Origin: Sclerodactyla briareus
Lineage: Eukaryota > Echinodermata > Holothuroidea > Dendrochirotida > Sclerodactylidae
Assembly: GCA_026419785.1 (NCBI GenBank)
Contig: JAODTK010005569.1
Span: forward strand, 62,001 to 126,000
Direction: 5' to 3'
DNA length: 64,000 nucleotides
Shown here in pieces: positions 47,801 to 60,790 of the stretch. Every line of letters starts with the position of its first letter. Positions within the stretch are counted from its first letter, which is position 1. Position numbers and translations under genes: made by a program. The notes beneath the pieces are model-generated. The model did no database searches and had not been told where the DNA came from. It saw only the letters and a program-made list of their open reading frames with translations.

Positions 47801-48830
47801 CTAAAATCAACTCGTAATGTCTACTAACATCAACCACGGGTTCCCTTGAATTAATCGAGATATGTCCTATTGTGGCAGTTGTGTATACAGACCGTTAGTG
47901 GCAGTTTTTTGTTGTCCTTAGGCACGGCGGTGAATTTTGATATGCTAGAACCTAATACGGGTATGGCGCTCATCCGTATAAAAAAAATCGATCAGCGGCA
48001 CAAATTACATCCTCATAACGCTGAGACTAAGATTACGGATCGATGCTCGCGGTCACAGCTGTTATTCGCGGTACTTTCAACAGATGGGGTGTTATAACCT
48101 CATTGCCTTTCATATTCATAACCAAGACTGTCTTGAATAGGCAGAATAGGTGAGTAGCGAAACACACGCTAGCACCCCTGCTTGCACACCGCACCCCGCT
48201 CTCATCAGAGTGCCCCTCCCCACAAGTACAGTATGATATACCGAAATTCCCAAAAAAAAACAGAAAAACAAAATGGAGGGTGGGGGATCGTGGCCCTATT
48301 TGCAAGAGTCTAGTGTGTTCCGATATCTACACGGACTTCGTTAGTTGATAATAACGCGAGTAATCCTGATCTTGAAATAAAGCTAACGGTATGCTCCTTG
48401 ACGTCTGCAGTGGTGGGGTTGTATGTAGGAGTTCCCATCAGACCAAAAAATCCTGGCTGATTTCTGTCAGTTTGGTCTCAAAAAAGGTCTAATGAGTGGG
48501 GCTATATTCTCGGGGGGGGGGGGAGTTCATATGAGGAATTTTGTGAGGATACTATGAATCCGATAGCAGACTTCAGACGTATTATTTTTGTAGTTTCTGA
48601 CAGTGTGTTTGTTTATTGGTGTTATTATGGTCCATAAAAATAAGTGAGAATACAGACAAATAAAATACGTTAACGACAGAACAAAAGACAGATTGACAGA
48701 TTGAGTAACGAGGAAAGCAACACCTAGGCCAAAAAGATGCGCCCATTTCAATGGGGTCCCAGGTTCTATACTACTACTAATGCTATGCTACGTTTACAAT
48801 ACGACTACGACTGGCAAAATGCGACTATAA
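47800..48830. other. No gene recognised
   Basis: Non-coding; a 12-base G run at 48512-48523. Confidence 0.4.
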
Positions 48831-48831
48831 T

Positions 48832-48844
48832 ATACTACTACTGT

Positions 48845-48881
<37 letters not shown>

Positions 48882-48950
48882 GACTACTACTACTACTACT
48901 ACTACACTTACTACTACTATAAATAATACTACTACTACTATTAGGGCTAT
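48832..48950. repeat. ACT/CTA trinucleotide microsatellite
   Basis: Nearly pure TAC/ACT repeats with few interruptions, preceded by looser CTACTA-rich sequence. Confidence 0.95.
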
Positions 48951-49164
48951 ATTCTACTGCCACCACCATCATCACATGTATTACACTGCTTACAGATACG
49001 CTACTACTGTAAACCGCGTCGCTGCTGCTGCGTCATGAGGAACATGAAAAGACTCTCCAGGAACCGTGGCGTGCACTAGCGGCTGAGCTAGAGCCCGATT
49101 GTGATCAGGTTTGGTGTCCCCATGTTTCACCCTAGGAAGAGTGAGGCAAGCGAGGATAAGCGCT

Positions 49165-49335
49165 GGGTACGAATTAACTCAGACGGCGGAGCTCCGGACT
49201 GGCGGTCCACAAATTGTAGGTTCAAATCCCACCGGAGTCCGAAAAAAGACTATTCTGAGTGTCGTTGGGCAAGGCACTCCATCTCACCATTGTCTCGACC
49301 TACCTTGGCTATAAATAGGGTCATGTGAGGGACCG
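49165..49335 (+). mobile_element. tRNA-derived SINE
   Basis: A promoter-like head is visible: TAACTCAGACGG (about 49175) resembles a tRNA A box and GGTTCAAATCC (49219-49229) is a near-perfect B box. Downstream, TTGGGCAAGGCACTCC (49265-49280) matches a conserved central motif shared by many animal tRNA-derived SINEs. It would be transcribed by RNA polymerase III and moved by a LINE. The 3' limit is not clear; no poly-A or LINE-like tail stands out. Confidence 0.7.
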
Positions 49336-50640
49336 GGTCACTGGTACCTGTTCATCAGCTCACGGCCCCACACCGTAACACTCCCCACGGGATCAGGAGA
49401 CTACAGCCCCTCCAAAAGTGTTGGAACAAAACGGCACGTACATGCCAAACCCCCGCGCCCCGGATTTAATGTTAATGTCACTAGTGTCACTCTATCCTAA
49501 GAACTTTCCCCAACATTGAAACGGGGGGGGGGGGGGGGGAGGTTGCCACATGACCTACGGCCCAATTGACTGTCCCCTCCAAATACGGGTAATAAGGGAA
49601 ATTTGTGGCCAACAATTTTGCGGGGATTGTATCTTCAGCTAACAGTAAGGCTGGAGTTCCATTCTTTCTGCCTATGTGCGTGTCCGGATGGATATGAAAA
49701 TCACATATTGACGGATTTAGGTTGGCGGAAAGGACCATGAAAATGCAGGAGTAGTTTTTAGGAAGATATCCCATAGAATCCATTAACAGTGATATGCATC
49801 CGTATACGCATTGGTACATGCCTGGGCTTCTATTTTGCCTATGCACTGTTTGTTTGCTTAATTTATATTTCATTCTGTCTCCGTGGAATCAATATCTATC
49901 TTTTCAAATAAATGAGTCATATCAACGCTTGCCCCAGCTCAGTCACGTAAATTCGCGAGTGTTCACAACTCACACGCGTACCGGACCCGCGGCTGCATCT
50001 ATAGAATCCCAGCATGATCAATCAAGTGTGCGCATGCTTTTATAACCGTTTCTCGATTTCTCCTAGGGTCTTTGTCACAGTCACCATCCAACATCAGCAT
50101 ATTCCGTTCGGCGATTCTTGTCGTTTTCCTTTGATAATCGCGGAAAATATTACAAACTGTTGAATATCCTGATTTCACGACTGTTACACGTTGCTGATCG
50201 TCCGGCCGTGGTTCTGTGTCCGATGCGCTTTGGTTTGGAACGCCGAAAGATTTCTGGTAATTCTTCATCGAGTTTTCGTTCTCTCATTAACTTTGTATTT
50301 CCGTCACTGGTCGCCAGGTTATATTTCCTTCTATTTTATTCAGATGCACGAGGCAGCACTTTTATTCTTGCTGTTTAAAGCAGAAATATTAAAGGGAGAC
50401 CTCAACGCATAACGCATAAACGCCATAAAAATCTTTGAGCATCAGATGTGGTGTGGATATTTTTACTAATTTTCATTCAGGTGCGCGTAGGCTCATACAA
50501 TTCTCTACATAGGCATTTCGAACGAACGATTAATCTATTCATCTACGCATTAGGCTGTAATTCAATTCTGTTCAATGATCTAGTATTTTAATATTCCTAG
50601 GATAAATATGTATCAATTGGTTCTGTCCTTGACCTAATCT
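49335..50640. other. No gene recognised; 17-base G run
   Basis: Includes a G homopolymer at 49523-49539, the longest in the window. Frames near 49487-50412 on both strands show no motif. Confidence 0.4.
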
Positions 50641-50648
50641 AGGAATCG

Positions 50649-50690
50649 TGTTTGTGTGTGTGTGTGTGTGTGTGTGTGGCGTGTGTGTGA
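50649..50690. repeat. GT dinucleotide microsatellite
   Basis: An almost pure GT run of about 40 bases. Confidence 0.95.
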
Positions 50691-50699
50691 CTAATCGAA

Positions 50700-53040
50700 A
50701 CATGATTTGTTGCTTTCTAATGGTAACAAGATCCCTGTTTTCCCCTGGAAACTGAAGGTCTCTTTTCCTAAATATCCCGCCTCCCGACTTTTTAGGTATT
50801 ATGATGATTATAACAGATGAACCCTATATCAGGCTGTTGTTGAGGTGCGTTATTTATGTCCTCAAGGTGTGGGTAACTGATTCGTTAAAACCATAATAAG
50901 AGAAACACCATCGTCCTCAAGACACCTATAATAAATGTCATCATATCAACAAGAATGCAAAGTTAAAAAGGAAAACCTCACTGTCTCAATTAGTTGTAAT
51001 TAAGAGGTTGCGTGTACCCAGCTCGCACAGACTTTCTTACAAAGGGGCGCGCAGAGCGGGAAACCATTTCCATTCTGGAATTGTAACCGATTATGAAGGG
51101 CTTGAAGTAGAAAAGGGGAAGAAAATATTTCCGATCAGGAATTCTGCTGTCAATATAGCGTTGAACTAGATTCTTGACATGCCCATGGCGAGTGAGACTA
51201 CAGAGTTGTTTGTGTTTTGTTTCCCGTAGAAAGTAAATGATCCCTATTGTCAGAGTCAACACGTCAGAGGTCACCTAGGGGTCCAAGATAAGGCATAATA
51301 CAGACCCCATTAATCCGTTATAAGTAGAATCATGGGTGCGCCTACACCGGGTATTGTATGGACAATTTGGGAAGATGGTTAATTTTCTTCGAATTTAGGG
51401 TTGTGGAAACAAGTCGACGTACTTGGCTCAGTGAGCTTATACTTCATGGTTTGCTAATGATGGCAGCATCGACAATTTGTTCAAGGGTAAGGACAATACC
51501 ATCTATAGTGGGAGCCCAGGAACCATATAACGAAATCTGCCCAGATTTCTAGAATGAGTCGGACAATACATGGTGGCTGAGGACTATGCCAAGTACATGT
51601 GTTCCCTACGATAGGTGTATAGACCTTATTGTCTTTAGCTATGTCAGAGGTTCAATGAGGAGAACAAAGATTATATTATGAATACTCTCCAAGTGGCGAA
51701 ATTCGGAAGCCGGTCTTCTGACCAGAGTATCAGTTGGTATGAAGCTTCTATGGGGGAGATATATGGGGACGCTATCGTGTAGGGTGGGGACCACGCAATA
51801 TTTAGTATATTGAGAACGAATGTAAATTAAAAAAGAAAGAACCTACTTCGTCTTGTAACATATCAACGTTTGCAGCATCAACTTTTGTTAGGGCATTTGG
51901 CCTTCCGAATCAGTCCTCAGAGAGGACAACTTGTGAAAAGTGAGTCCAGCAGATCCGTGTCTGATCAATCCTATCGTTAGCATAGTTACTCTTCATGGGA
52001 GGTTCATATCCTATTGCGGTTAGTCGGAACGCACTGTTTCCGAGGAGTTGGGACATGCGTGGGAAATTATATGTATCGTCAACATATCTTGTAGATAATC
52101 AATTAGACCCTCTGGGTGGAAATAATTCGCACTTATTGTGTTTGCTTTCCATAATCAGTGACATGTTACCACTTCTTTTCCAGGGTCATAGACTGAAGAC
52201 CATGTGGACAAAATGAGGCAGAATTCTTTGTCAAATTAGAATGTTTGTTGGTGCGGAGAATACTAGTGGGAAGTACGGATTCTACATTGTTTTAATGGAA
52301 GAGCACGTTGGCATTCTCATAGGGGAGTGAAATATTTGTGATAGATCCATATTTTGTGAACTCTAGCCTCCAACCGCCTCGTATTGCTTTTGTTCGAACT
52401 GTTGGGTTGAGGGCAATGGTCAGCATGGTGAAAGTTGTGAAGCCTCGGAAACGTCCAAGACGCTTGATTCAAGACAGCTGAAAAGAACAGATTGCACGAA
52501 CCGCGTTGTTTTGTTTTTGTCCTGTCCTTTGATCAAAATGATTTCTATTGTTCGCTTTTCGAAGATCGATAATTCAGCAAAGGGGTTGATGGCAACTCCG
52601 AAATTCTAACGCTGTCAATTTGTAATTTGTAATTTGCCGGCCGTTTGCTGTTGCGGCGCGGCGGCGCTCTCTCTACTGGACTGGCCGCTCTATTGTTGGT
52701 GATCGCCATCTGAGAGACCCCGGGCCGATTGTTACCGAAAGGGAGGGAAACCATTTTCACATCGGGCCCTCGAGATTCTATACGCCCTGGGCTGGGGGGA
52801 TTTATCTTGGGCATTCAACGTCACCCTACCTATCCCCCACTCTACAGACACGACTAAGGAACCCGCGAAATTCCGAGAGCTTGAGACGTCTCGCACTCGG
52901 TAAATTGGGTCTTTCTCCACTTATTTCTCCTCACATTTTCAAGAATCGCTAGTCATTATAGTTAATACTACTTTGGTGGGGGTAGTGTTAGTTAGTGGAA
53001 GTATTCAGCTAATGAACTTGCGTATCCTCTCGGCAACGCT
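50700..53040. other. No gene; weak satellite family A remnants at 51.2-51.8 kb
   Basis: Words such as AAGTAAATGATCCCTATTGT, CAGAGGTCACCTA and TATGAAGCTTCTATGGGG near 51230-51770 recall family A units but are strongly diverged. No coding region is supported. Confidence 0.4.
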
Positions 53041-53815
53041 GTGAATCTCTAAAAACCACTTACTCTGGTGTCGACCTGGAGGGGTCACTTTTGAGACAAA
53101 TTGTGAATATTGGATTTTTTTGGGGTAAAGGCACTTTTTGGCTTGTTACAGATAACTCCCTCATGGATGAAGGCTCACTACTCAGAATGTGTGTTCCCCA
53201 TACGATAAATGATCCTTTCTACTGTGTTTTGGGGGTCGGTCAGAGGCTTTTGAGATCATCATAGGTTATCTTGTCAACACTGTAGTTATGCATGCTTGGC
53301 TCGATCCCGCTGAAATGCTGTATTAGCTTTCTTATAGGGAGTGTGGAACTCCATTGTTTGTGGTATAGACCAGTGTGAGTTTTTTCGGGAAGACATAGAA
53401 TCGTGAAAAATAAAGATTTTGTTGGTAACGTCGACACCGTCGACCCACTGGATGATGAAGCTCGTGCGTGGTTTGTGAGTCTCCTCTTAGAGTACCTTAT
53501 CCCTATGTTTTGGAGTCAGGTCAAGGGTTATCCTGAGGTCATAGAGGCAAAGTCTGCAAAACACCATAAGTCATAATACTGGGTCCAATCATAATTGAAA
53601 TTGGGTTTGCAGCTTTCCTATGGGGAGTACCTGAACGCTCTCGTTTTCATCAGTGGCAGACCGGGGGTTTTTAATTAGGAAATTGTGGGGCAATTAATAT
53701 TTCGGGTAATTTTGCTTTCAACACGTAGCTTACGACCTACCTGGATGGATGAAGCTCATATTTGGTATATAGGTTTTCCCACAATGAGTACTTGTTTTTA
53801 GAGGCGACTTGAGTC
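53040..53815 (+). repeat. Satellite family A, about 2.5 units
   Basis: The GGATGAAGCTC landmark recurs near 53165, 53450 and 53745, spacing about 285-295. AGCTTTCTTATAGGGAG and CAGGTCAAGGGTTATCCTGAGGTCA segments lie between. Confidence 0.7.
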
Positions 53816-56570
53816 TGTTTGGATAGTCTTTAACGAATCAAATACCCAGAGCATATTATATCTCCCAATGTGTACAGTTGAATTGTTCGGATAGGGAGAT
53901 CAGTCTCTTTCAACTGAACCACAGTGTGATTTCCATGTTGTTTTTTGGATCGTGTCAAAAAGGCAGCAGAGTCAAGTTCCGAACGATCTTGCTGACTGGC
54001 CCCAATTTCAGAATGGTATAGTGGCATCAGCCATACACTCCACAAAGCAATATTCGGGTTCTAAATCCAGCAGCCACCGACTTTCCTTAGGTGGCTTCAC
54101 TTGCATTTGTGATGGGCGAGGTCTTGTTCAACACGTCTGGTTGGTATGGAGTGGATTTTCTGGGGTGACTGGTGTTTTATATAGCGGGAACATTTGCAAT
54201 GAAGCTCGTCTGTCGGCTGTGAGCGGTCACGTTGAGAATGGACTTCGCTCCTCGAGGTTCCTCGTGAGTTCACTGATAAACCTACCGGGCCGAGACGTAG
54301 AATGGCGATCGCCGGAGGCAGGTGTGATTATACACCCCTGCCATGCTATTATCTGAGCACTAGTCGAGAAGCGAAGGCGAGGTATCTCCGGTTCATGCCC
54401 GCGATCAATACGGCCAGCGTTTCCAGGGAGGGCCCTCAATTGGCTTCCTGACCCGTAGACGTCGCATCAAATCGAACCTCAATTTCCATGGTTCAACAAA
54501 GGATTCGGTTCACTGGAGGTCATTAAATGTGACTAATTTGCTTCAATTCCATGCAACTTTTCAAGCTGGTTTCCCTGACACCTATTGAGTGTGGTCTAAT
54601 GTTGTCCAATTTTGGATTGATCAACCAATGTGTCTGATTTTCATAGTTTAGGCAGTCTTGTGACAACTTCCACACAACTGAAGTACTGCTTCGGTGACCA
54701 TGATGAAGAAAACAATGCAATCCTGATTAATTTGTCACTGATCAGTTGTCATTTATAGGTAGCCCTTTGGGCGCTGGCGAACTATTTCCAGCTCTATATG
54801 ACTGGGAATTGCATCTCCCCCACGAGGTTCAAGTGTTTTCTTCAAAGTTACATGTAATGGTCTTGGGTATAGGGGCCTTTGGGGTCTAGTGAATCTCCAC
54901 AATTTCGTTGCACAGAGTCTGATGTTCGCATATATGGTGTCTATTAGGCGTATACCTCTTCAGGTTCTCAGGATGTTGGCTTGAGGCCGCAGTGTGAGGC
55001 TCGACGGCGCATCATTGAAGGATTTCGACTCAACTTGGACACATGTTCATTGACCTATGGGACATGAGGTCAAGGCAGAGGTCATTGGAGCAATATACGC
55101 CATTATGTACATTTCAATGTATCTCCACCCTACAAATTTTGGTGCAGAAATACTGATATCCTATCATTATGATGGTGTAATAGCCGTACTATGGGCTTTT
55201 CAGGAATTCTCGGTCCAGGTCCCACTTGCCAAACTTTTCTTACTAATTCGGTGCAGCACTGACGATGTTCGGTCATAACGATCTCTATAGATGCTCTAAT
55301 AACCATGAGGTGTTTAGGATATTTTGATCCAACTGTCCACTGTACCCTATGGCCTATTTATTGAAACTACATCTAATGGATGGTGCTGATGCATCTCCTC
55401 TACTTATCGGGGAGGCCCATGTGGGTCGTATGCCCATGTTCATTGAAAATGTGGTAATTGCATGTTTGACCCCAAATAGTCGTCATGTGCTTCGCCGGAT
55501 GTTGACGCATCCCTTGAAGGTTCGACACCATGTTCATCGAGTCCTGGGTGATCATGGGCCTTGTCTGAATGCTAAGGAAACAAAAGCGTATGGAAAAACC
55601 TAATGAACCATTGTGTGGAAATTCCGCAACTAGTGATACCTCCAGCTTGTCGGGATTCAGTTCATAATAGGCAAATCTGTGAACATTGTGAATAATCTGC
55701 AAATCTGCATTCATCTATGATGCTCCCTTACTTTTTTTGTACATTTGTGCGGTTGGAGTCGACAGCCCCCATTGGGTTCTAGTTTAAAACCCCAGATAAT
55801 TCCACGTGTGGACTTATTTAAAACCGACTTTCGGCATCGGCCGCCCTAACGCATAGCCTAGAAACCAAAATGTCCCATGCTTGAGTCGGTTGCAGTCTGG
55901 CGTGGATACTACATGCCACATACTTGCCCTTTTAACATCCAGTTGCTCTATCCAGGTCTCTCTTGTCTACGCAGGCTTCTCTACAATCTCGAGTTAGAGT
56001 ATCACACAAACAGTATGTTTGCATACGATGTTACATATTATACGATGCAATTGGGCTAGTTCTCCATGTGCCCGCACGGGGAATTTTTCTCCTAAATTAG
56101 TAACGAGATGAGGCGTACCATCGCCTCTCTATTTGATATTAAAGCTTCATTCTTGTTCTCTGTGAAAGCTTAATGACGTTTTCTCTCCTTTTTCTCTCCT
56201 AATCCAGTGGTCTCTATCTTTTATACGCTGATGATTGCCAGCTACGTCATTCATGCGAGAATATTCTCGACAAGTCGAACATATTTGATGTTGTCACTCC
56301 GGGAGTCGACCCACTCTCTCTATTCTGCTTATCACGCTCCACGTCACAAACGCTTTCGTCATCTTCGGCAACCCTTTTCTTATCAGAGGTGAAGAGCTGT
56401 TCGCATCGAGACAAGTAAGAAGGGCACATTCGATTGTTAGTGCATACTAGAGGGGGTTGAAGAGTTCGATATAGTGTTGAACGCCATACACTGATTAAAT
56501 CATCTAGTCCTATCAGGGGCCGTTATACGCCTTTTTTGCCAGTGGTGGGACATTCAAATATATCCACGTT
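53815..56570. other. No gene recognised
   Basis: Non-coding; family C words at 54480-54600 and an AGGTCA pair with six-base spacing near 55067-55084. The 134-residue frame at 53952-54356 and the 84-residue frame at 55349-55603 have no recognisable motif. Confidence 0.4.
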
Positions 56571-56573
56571 ACT

Positions 56574-56732
56574 ACACTGTAAGAAGCCGGGGTCAATTTT
56601 GAACAAGAATTGGGTTGGGCTCCACTGACTACCTCTTTCTAGGTCAAGAATTTCCCACCCGAAATATGGTCAGGTAGGCCCCACTTAGGTTAGGTTTAGT
56701 TTCGAAACTGACCCCATTCTTTTTAACAGTGT
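56574..56732. mobile_element. MITE-like element, about 160 bp
   Basis: The left end, ACACTGTAAGAAGCCGGGGTCA, and the right end, read in reverse as ACACTGTTAAAAAGAATGGGGTCA, match over about 30 bases, forming terminal inverted repeats. Short, non-coding, with an internal GGTTAGGTTTAG word. No obvious target duplication. Confidence 0.6.
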
Positions 56733-57530
56733 GGATCGAGTGCAGACAACAACCCGTAACGTGTCAACACGGACGAAAGTGCATTTGGGGTCATTGGTAT
56801 AACGACTGATATAGACAGGACTTTGTGATGCAAATGCCATCGAGAATTAAACGATAATTAACATCTTATGCAGGGACGTGAAGAAGGATGATAAAACCAC
56901 TTGTAAAACACGAGAGTAGGAATGCCATTCAAAGTTGGGATCATTTAAGGAATTCAATAAGTCATTGTACCTATGTTCTTCGTAAACTTCCGGACACTGG
57001 TCGCTTGCTCGGAGGAGGCATGCTATTCCGGCATGTGCTCACAAGACTAAGCATGTGTAACAGGAACTCTGTCGCCAATTTACTGTCGATTGGGCGTTTC
57101 TTTTCAGGTTTCGTGCGTAGAGTGTGTACGTCATCGATTGCTTGTGATCATGTTTCCCTGCGCAGTAGTACGTTCTCGATTTACCATCAGGTCTTCTATG
57201 GGGTACTCACTGTGGCTTCAATACGGGTTCCGGTTTGCTCTATGGAAAACTTGGTCAGAATGACGTTCTTTTGCTTTTTTTTTTGTGTAACACTGCGTGA
57301 TCAGCGAAGCCGGCCTCGATAGCTTCTTTATTCGATAGTGTATGTATCAAGGGTCCAAGAGTCTATTGTGGTTCCCTGATTAAGTGCCATTGTGCTATTG
57401 ACAAAGGCAAAGGGAGAAAAGAGGGAGAATTCATGTAGCAGCCTCTGACAGTGACGACGCTTCTGAAATTATTCCCGGGATGTTGAGGGTCATTCGTTGA
57501 GGAAGACAGGGAATCCATGCAGTCATGACA
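56733..57530. other. No gene recognised
   Basis: A 144-residue frame at 56888-57322 has basic and Cys residues but no motif or coding context, and ends in a T-rich run. Probably chance. Confidence 0.35.
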
Positions 57531-57534
57531 AGCG

Positions 57535-57775
57535 TGTGTGTGTATGTTTTGTGTGGTTTATGTATTTATGTGACGCCTGGCCTGCGAACACAATCGAACC
57601 CCACCGGGGTGAATGAGAGCCTACCGAGAACGACAATAGGGACATGTTCAAGGGTCAGCTAAATCATCCTCAACGTAACAGCGGTCAGTCTGGAAAACGT
57701 CTGTGAAAATGATCAAAAACGAATAATGATTAAATCGTCAGGAATCAAAAGCTTTTGGCTTTAGTTGCATTTACC
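57535..57775 (+). repeat. Short satellite family A copy: GT run to shared right end
   Basis: GTGTGTGTGTAT run, then CTGCGAACACAATCGAACCCCAC, a partial unit, and CGTCAGGAATCAAAAGCTTTTGGC at the right end. Complete boundaries on about 240 bases. Confidence 0.6.
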
Positions 57776-57796
57776 TCAGACGATAGTATAGTCATG

Positions 57797-58330
57797 CCAG
57801 TGTGTGTGTGTGTTCACAGATGCGTGTGTTTGTGACGTATGGTTTGCAAACAAATGTGACTCAGTCTGTGGGGAAATAAGCTGCATAAATTCATACGTGT
57901 GTTCTTCTGTGACCCATGTCGTTTTGCGGTCAGGGTCGAATGCCTCTGAGGTCAACAGATAAGATACCAGCAAAATGTAACCTCGGTGATATGAGGAATG
58001 TTCAGCTCGATATAACAAAAACGGAAGGTGACTGTCTATACAAAAATAATGACATGGATAGAGTCCAACTCCTGTAACACGGGCAATCTGGAAAGCGTGG
58101 ATCGATAGGGGAAAATACACCAATCCATTGTTATGCGTGTAGACTGGCATCATTATAGGGGAATGTAAGAACTGTGAAGAATTTTGCAATTTTCCTTGGA
58201 AATGAATAACTGACCCACACCGGCTGCCGAGCCCATATATAATGGTTATATAGCTCCCCACGAAGAGTACAAAAACTCCATGTGCGGGAATCCGTGATAG
58301 TGTATTTGACGCCAGCTACATCAAGGCAAT
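57797..58330 (+). repeat. Satellite family A copy after GT run
   Basis: GTGTGTGTGTGT, then GTTTGCAAACAAATGTGACTC and an AGGTCAACAGATAAG segment. Diverged. Confidence 0.5.
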
Positions 58331-58754
58331 GAAAAAAATGGTTCTTCATTTGATTTCGTTTGGCAGGGGTGAAGAGAATTTAGGCAGTCCCACTGGCCAC
58401 GTGATGTATTGTTTTGTGTGGGGGGTTTTGTGTGCGCGCTTAATAAATGGTCCCCAATCGGGAAACTGTATGTGAACTGTGCAACCCGGGGACGCTTGCA
58501 ACCGGACGTCCCCGTTTGGTCCTCTGCAGATTGGGTTGGTCATATGTGCTCTCCGACAACATATATACTGGGGGCCCAGTATAACATGGTTCCGATCATC
58601 GAGGGGTTTTTTTTCCCAAAGTTATGCACTGTATGTTGTGTGTTAGTGGTTATGTACGGCATACCAAAGGGATACACCGTACGGAGCATTAACAAAACGG
58701 AAAACTCCTCGTGACTATCAATGGCCTTACTTTTCCCCATTGCGACTCTGTACA

Positions 58755-59310
58755 TTATGTCTGTATGTATGTGTGTGTGTTGCGTGGTGTGTGTTACACC
58801 CCTGGCACAATAACCGGAGCTAACAAGAAGACATTAAAAGTTCATATTAGGTAGATCGAGTGGTCTAATAAGAGAATAAACCACTTGTTCTGATACATCA
58901 GATGAAGGTCGTGTGTCAGCGGTAACTCCGGAAACGACACGGGCTTGTAGGTACGCTATCGAAGAGTTTGTGAACATCACCATCTGAAAGTAGGCATAAA
59001 GGTACATATATAGAAAGAATGAAACCCATTGTTGGTGGCATCAGTTCAAGGTCATTCAGGTTAGAATAGACAAACAACAAACAATCAGTACGTACGAATT
59101 AAGAGATAGCAACACCAATACAAGGTAGGACATGTAAGGTGCAGATCTGGGAAGAGAGAACTTCATTGTTTTTAGTAAGATTTGATAGTCACTCAATGTT
59201 GTAGAGGTAAGTCGGAGAAGATGTGGCACGTGAGTGCAAATCTAGAAAAGGAAGAAACGTTATGCTATTCGATTGACATCAAGGTAATTTGATGTCAGGG
59301 GGGCAGCCTC
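58755..59310 (+). repeat. GT run with very diverged family A-like sequence
   Basis: TGTGTGTGTGTTGCGTGGTG is followed by CACCCCTGGCACAATAACCGG. Later words are weak, so assignment is tentative. Confidence 0.3.
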
Positions 59311-59814
59311 GTTAGATTACGCTAGTCGAGACCTAGGTCGGTAGACACGGACTCCTCCCAGTTTATGAGTAATGACAACGTATAACAATATGGAAATGAA
59401 TCACTACGGCATTCTTTGTTTTGGTTTTCGATAGGAAGCTCTCTTCTTCGAGGAGGACGATCTCGTCGCCATCCTTTGTTATCGGTATGATCTGCATCGC
59501 GACAACGTACGCAGACGTTATAGCTCGTTCAAAGGAATTTTCAAGATAACCGCACCATGCTATCTTTCTTGAACATGCGGTGGATACAGTGGGCCGGACA
59601 GGTTGCAATTCCTGCTCAGTGGATTGTTTAACAAAGCGGTTGAAAAAAATCACAGAGAAATGAATGACGTTCTCTGGTAATTATGCGTCGTGCTACAAGG
59701 TATAGATGGAGGATGGTCTGCGGAATACATTTAATCGTCGATTGTCGTAAAGGTGCAGAGGGACACGGCGTATTGCAAGCCGTTTACGTTCGTATTCGAT
59801 TTGATGATCTCATT

Positions 59815-59960
59815 AGTTAATTCGATGATATCACCAAATATTTGATGAATCCTTAATTGAACTAGTGATATCACCATTTGTTTTTGATGTGTCTCCCCGA
59901 TTCATGTATGATATCACCATTCATTATTCTTCAACAAATACTGATGATATATCAATTATT
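59815..59960. repeat. GATATCACCA minisatellite, about three units
   Basis: GATATCACCA recurs at about 59826, 59868 and 59909, and a degenerate GATATATCA follows near 59945. Units of about 42 bases, AT-rich. Confidence 0.6.
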
Positions 59961-60519
59961 GAACGTCCTTAATTCATTGGTTGCGCATGTTTTTGTAGTT
60001 TTATCTCATCATACAGTCAATTATCGCTTCTAAGTCAATCTCTCTCCGCAAGACAGCGATTTATACTCCATACCGCACATTCCACATGTATGCAATCCTA
60101 CACAAAAGGAGCATCCCCCCCCCCCCCCTCCGCGGGGGGATCGAGATTGTTCGGGACAGCGGAGGGGAAAAAATCGAGCGAAAAAACTAAGGAAATGAAA
60201 ATGAAGTTTTGGTGTGTACTATGGCGAACAATACGGCTGAAATCCTGGCGCCGCCTGTGGAAAGGAGTTAACAAAGGTGACGAATGAGCATAGAGAGGCC
60301 ATAACCTAAAGGTGCGCCATATGCCACGGACGAGGCCCGATTTAATGGAGGGTTCCGAATCATCCAACTGACGTTTTCGTCCCCCTCTCCCCAAACATTT
60401 CCAGCGTCTGCTAGAAAGTCCCGAGGACTTGCAGCGATATTTGATAGATCTCCCACCTATCGTATCCTCATTATCCTGGACGCACGATGAGCGTGTTCCT
60501 CCTCCTGATTAATCCTTTG

Positions 60520-60790
60520 TATGTGAATACATGAATCCTATGTCCGGTCAAAGTCCACTGGGTCGACAGAGGTCGGAGTCTGTAAATGCTTGTAGGCACG
60601 ATTACGTCCAGTAAGGGTGGGTCTTATCAGGTTTACATGCGGATGTAGCTTCTTCAGTGGGCCTAAAGACCCTACCGTTTTTCGGCTAGTTCTGAGGCGA
60701 ATTCTGGTCAAAAAGAAAAATTTGTGGCATCAATCGTGATTTGCCAAAGGCCACTGTGCACTAACTTCTCAACCACCTCTAGTGATTTCC
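60520..60790 (+). repeat. Satellite family A, one diverged unit
   Basis: GTCGACAGAGGTCGGAGTCTG, GGCACGATTACGTCCAGTAAG, CTTATCAGGTTTACATGCGG and GTCAAAAAGAAAAATTTGTGG follow family A order. Confidence 0.55.

Noticed and set aside
48832-48950. Possible CRISPR-like or regulatory array
   Set aside because: Simple trinucleotide microsatellite without spacers. No CRISPR array was seen anywhere in the window.
53952-54356. 134-residue plus-strand frame
   Set aside because: No motif, no neighbouring coding signal; length is possible by chance in this much sequence.
56888-57322. 144-residue plus-strand frame
   Set aside because: No recognisable domain and a T-run artefact at the end; insufficient support for a gene.
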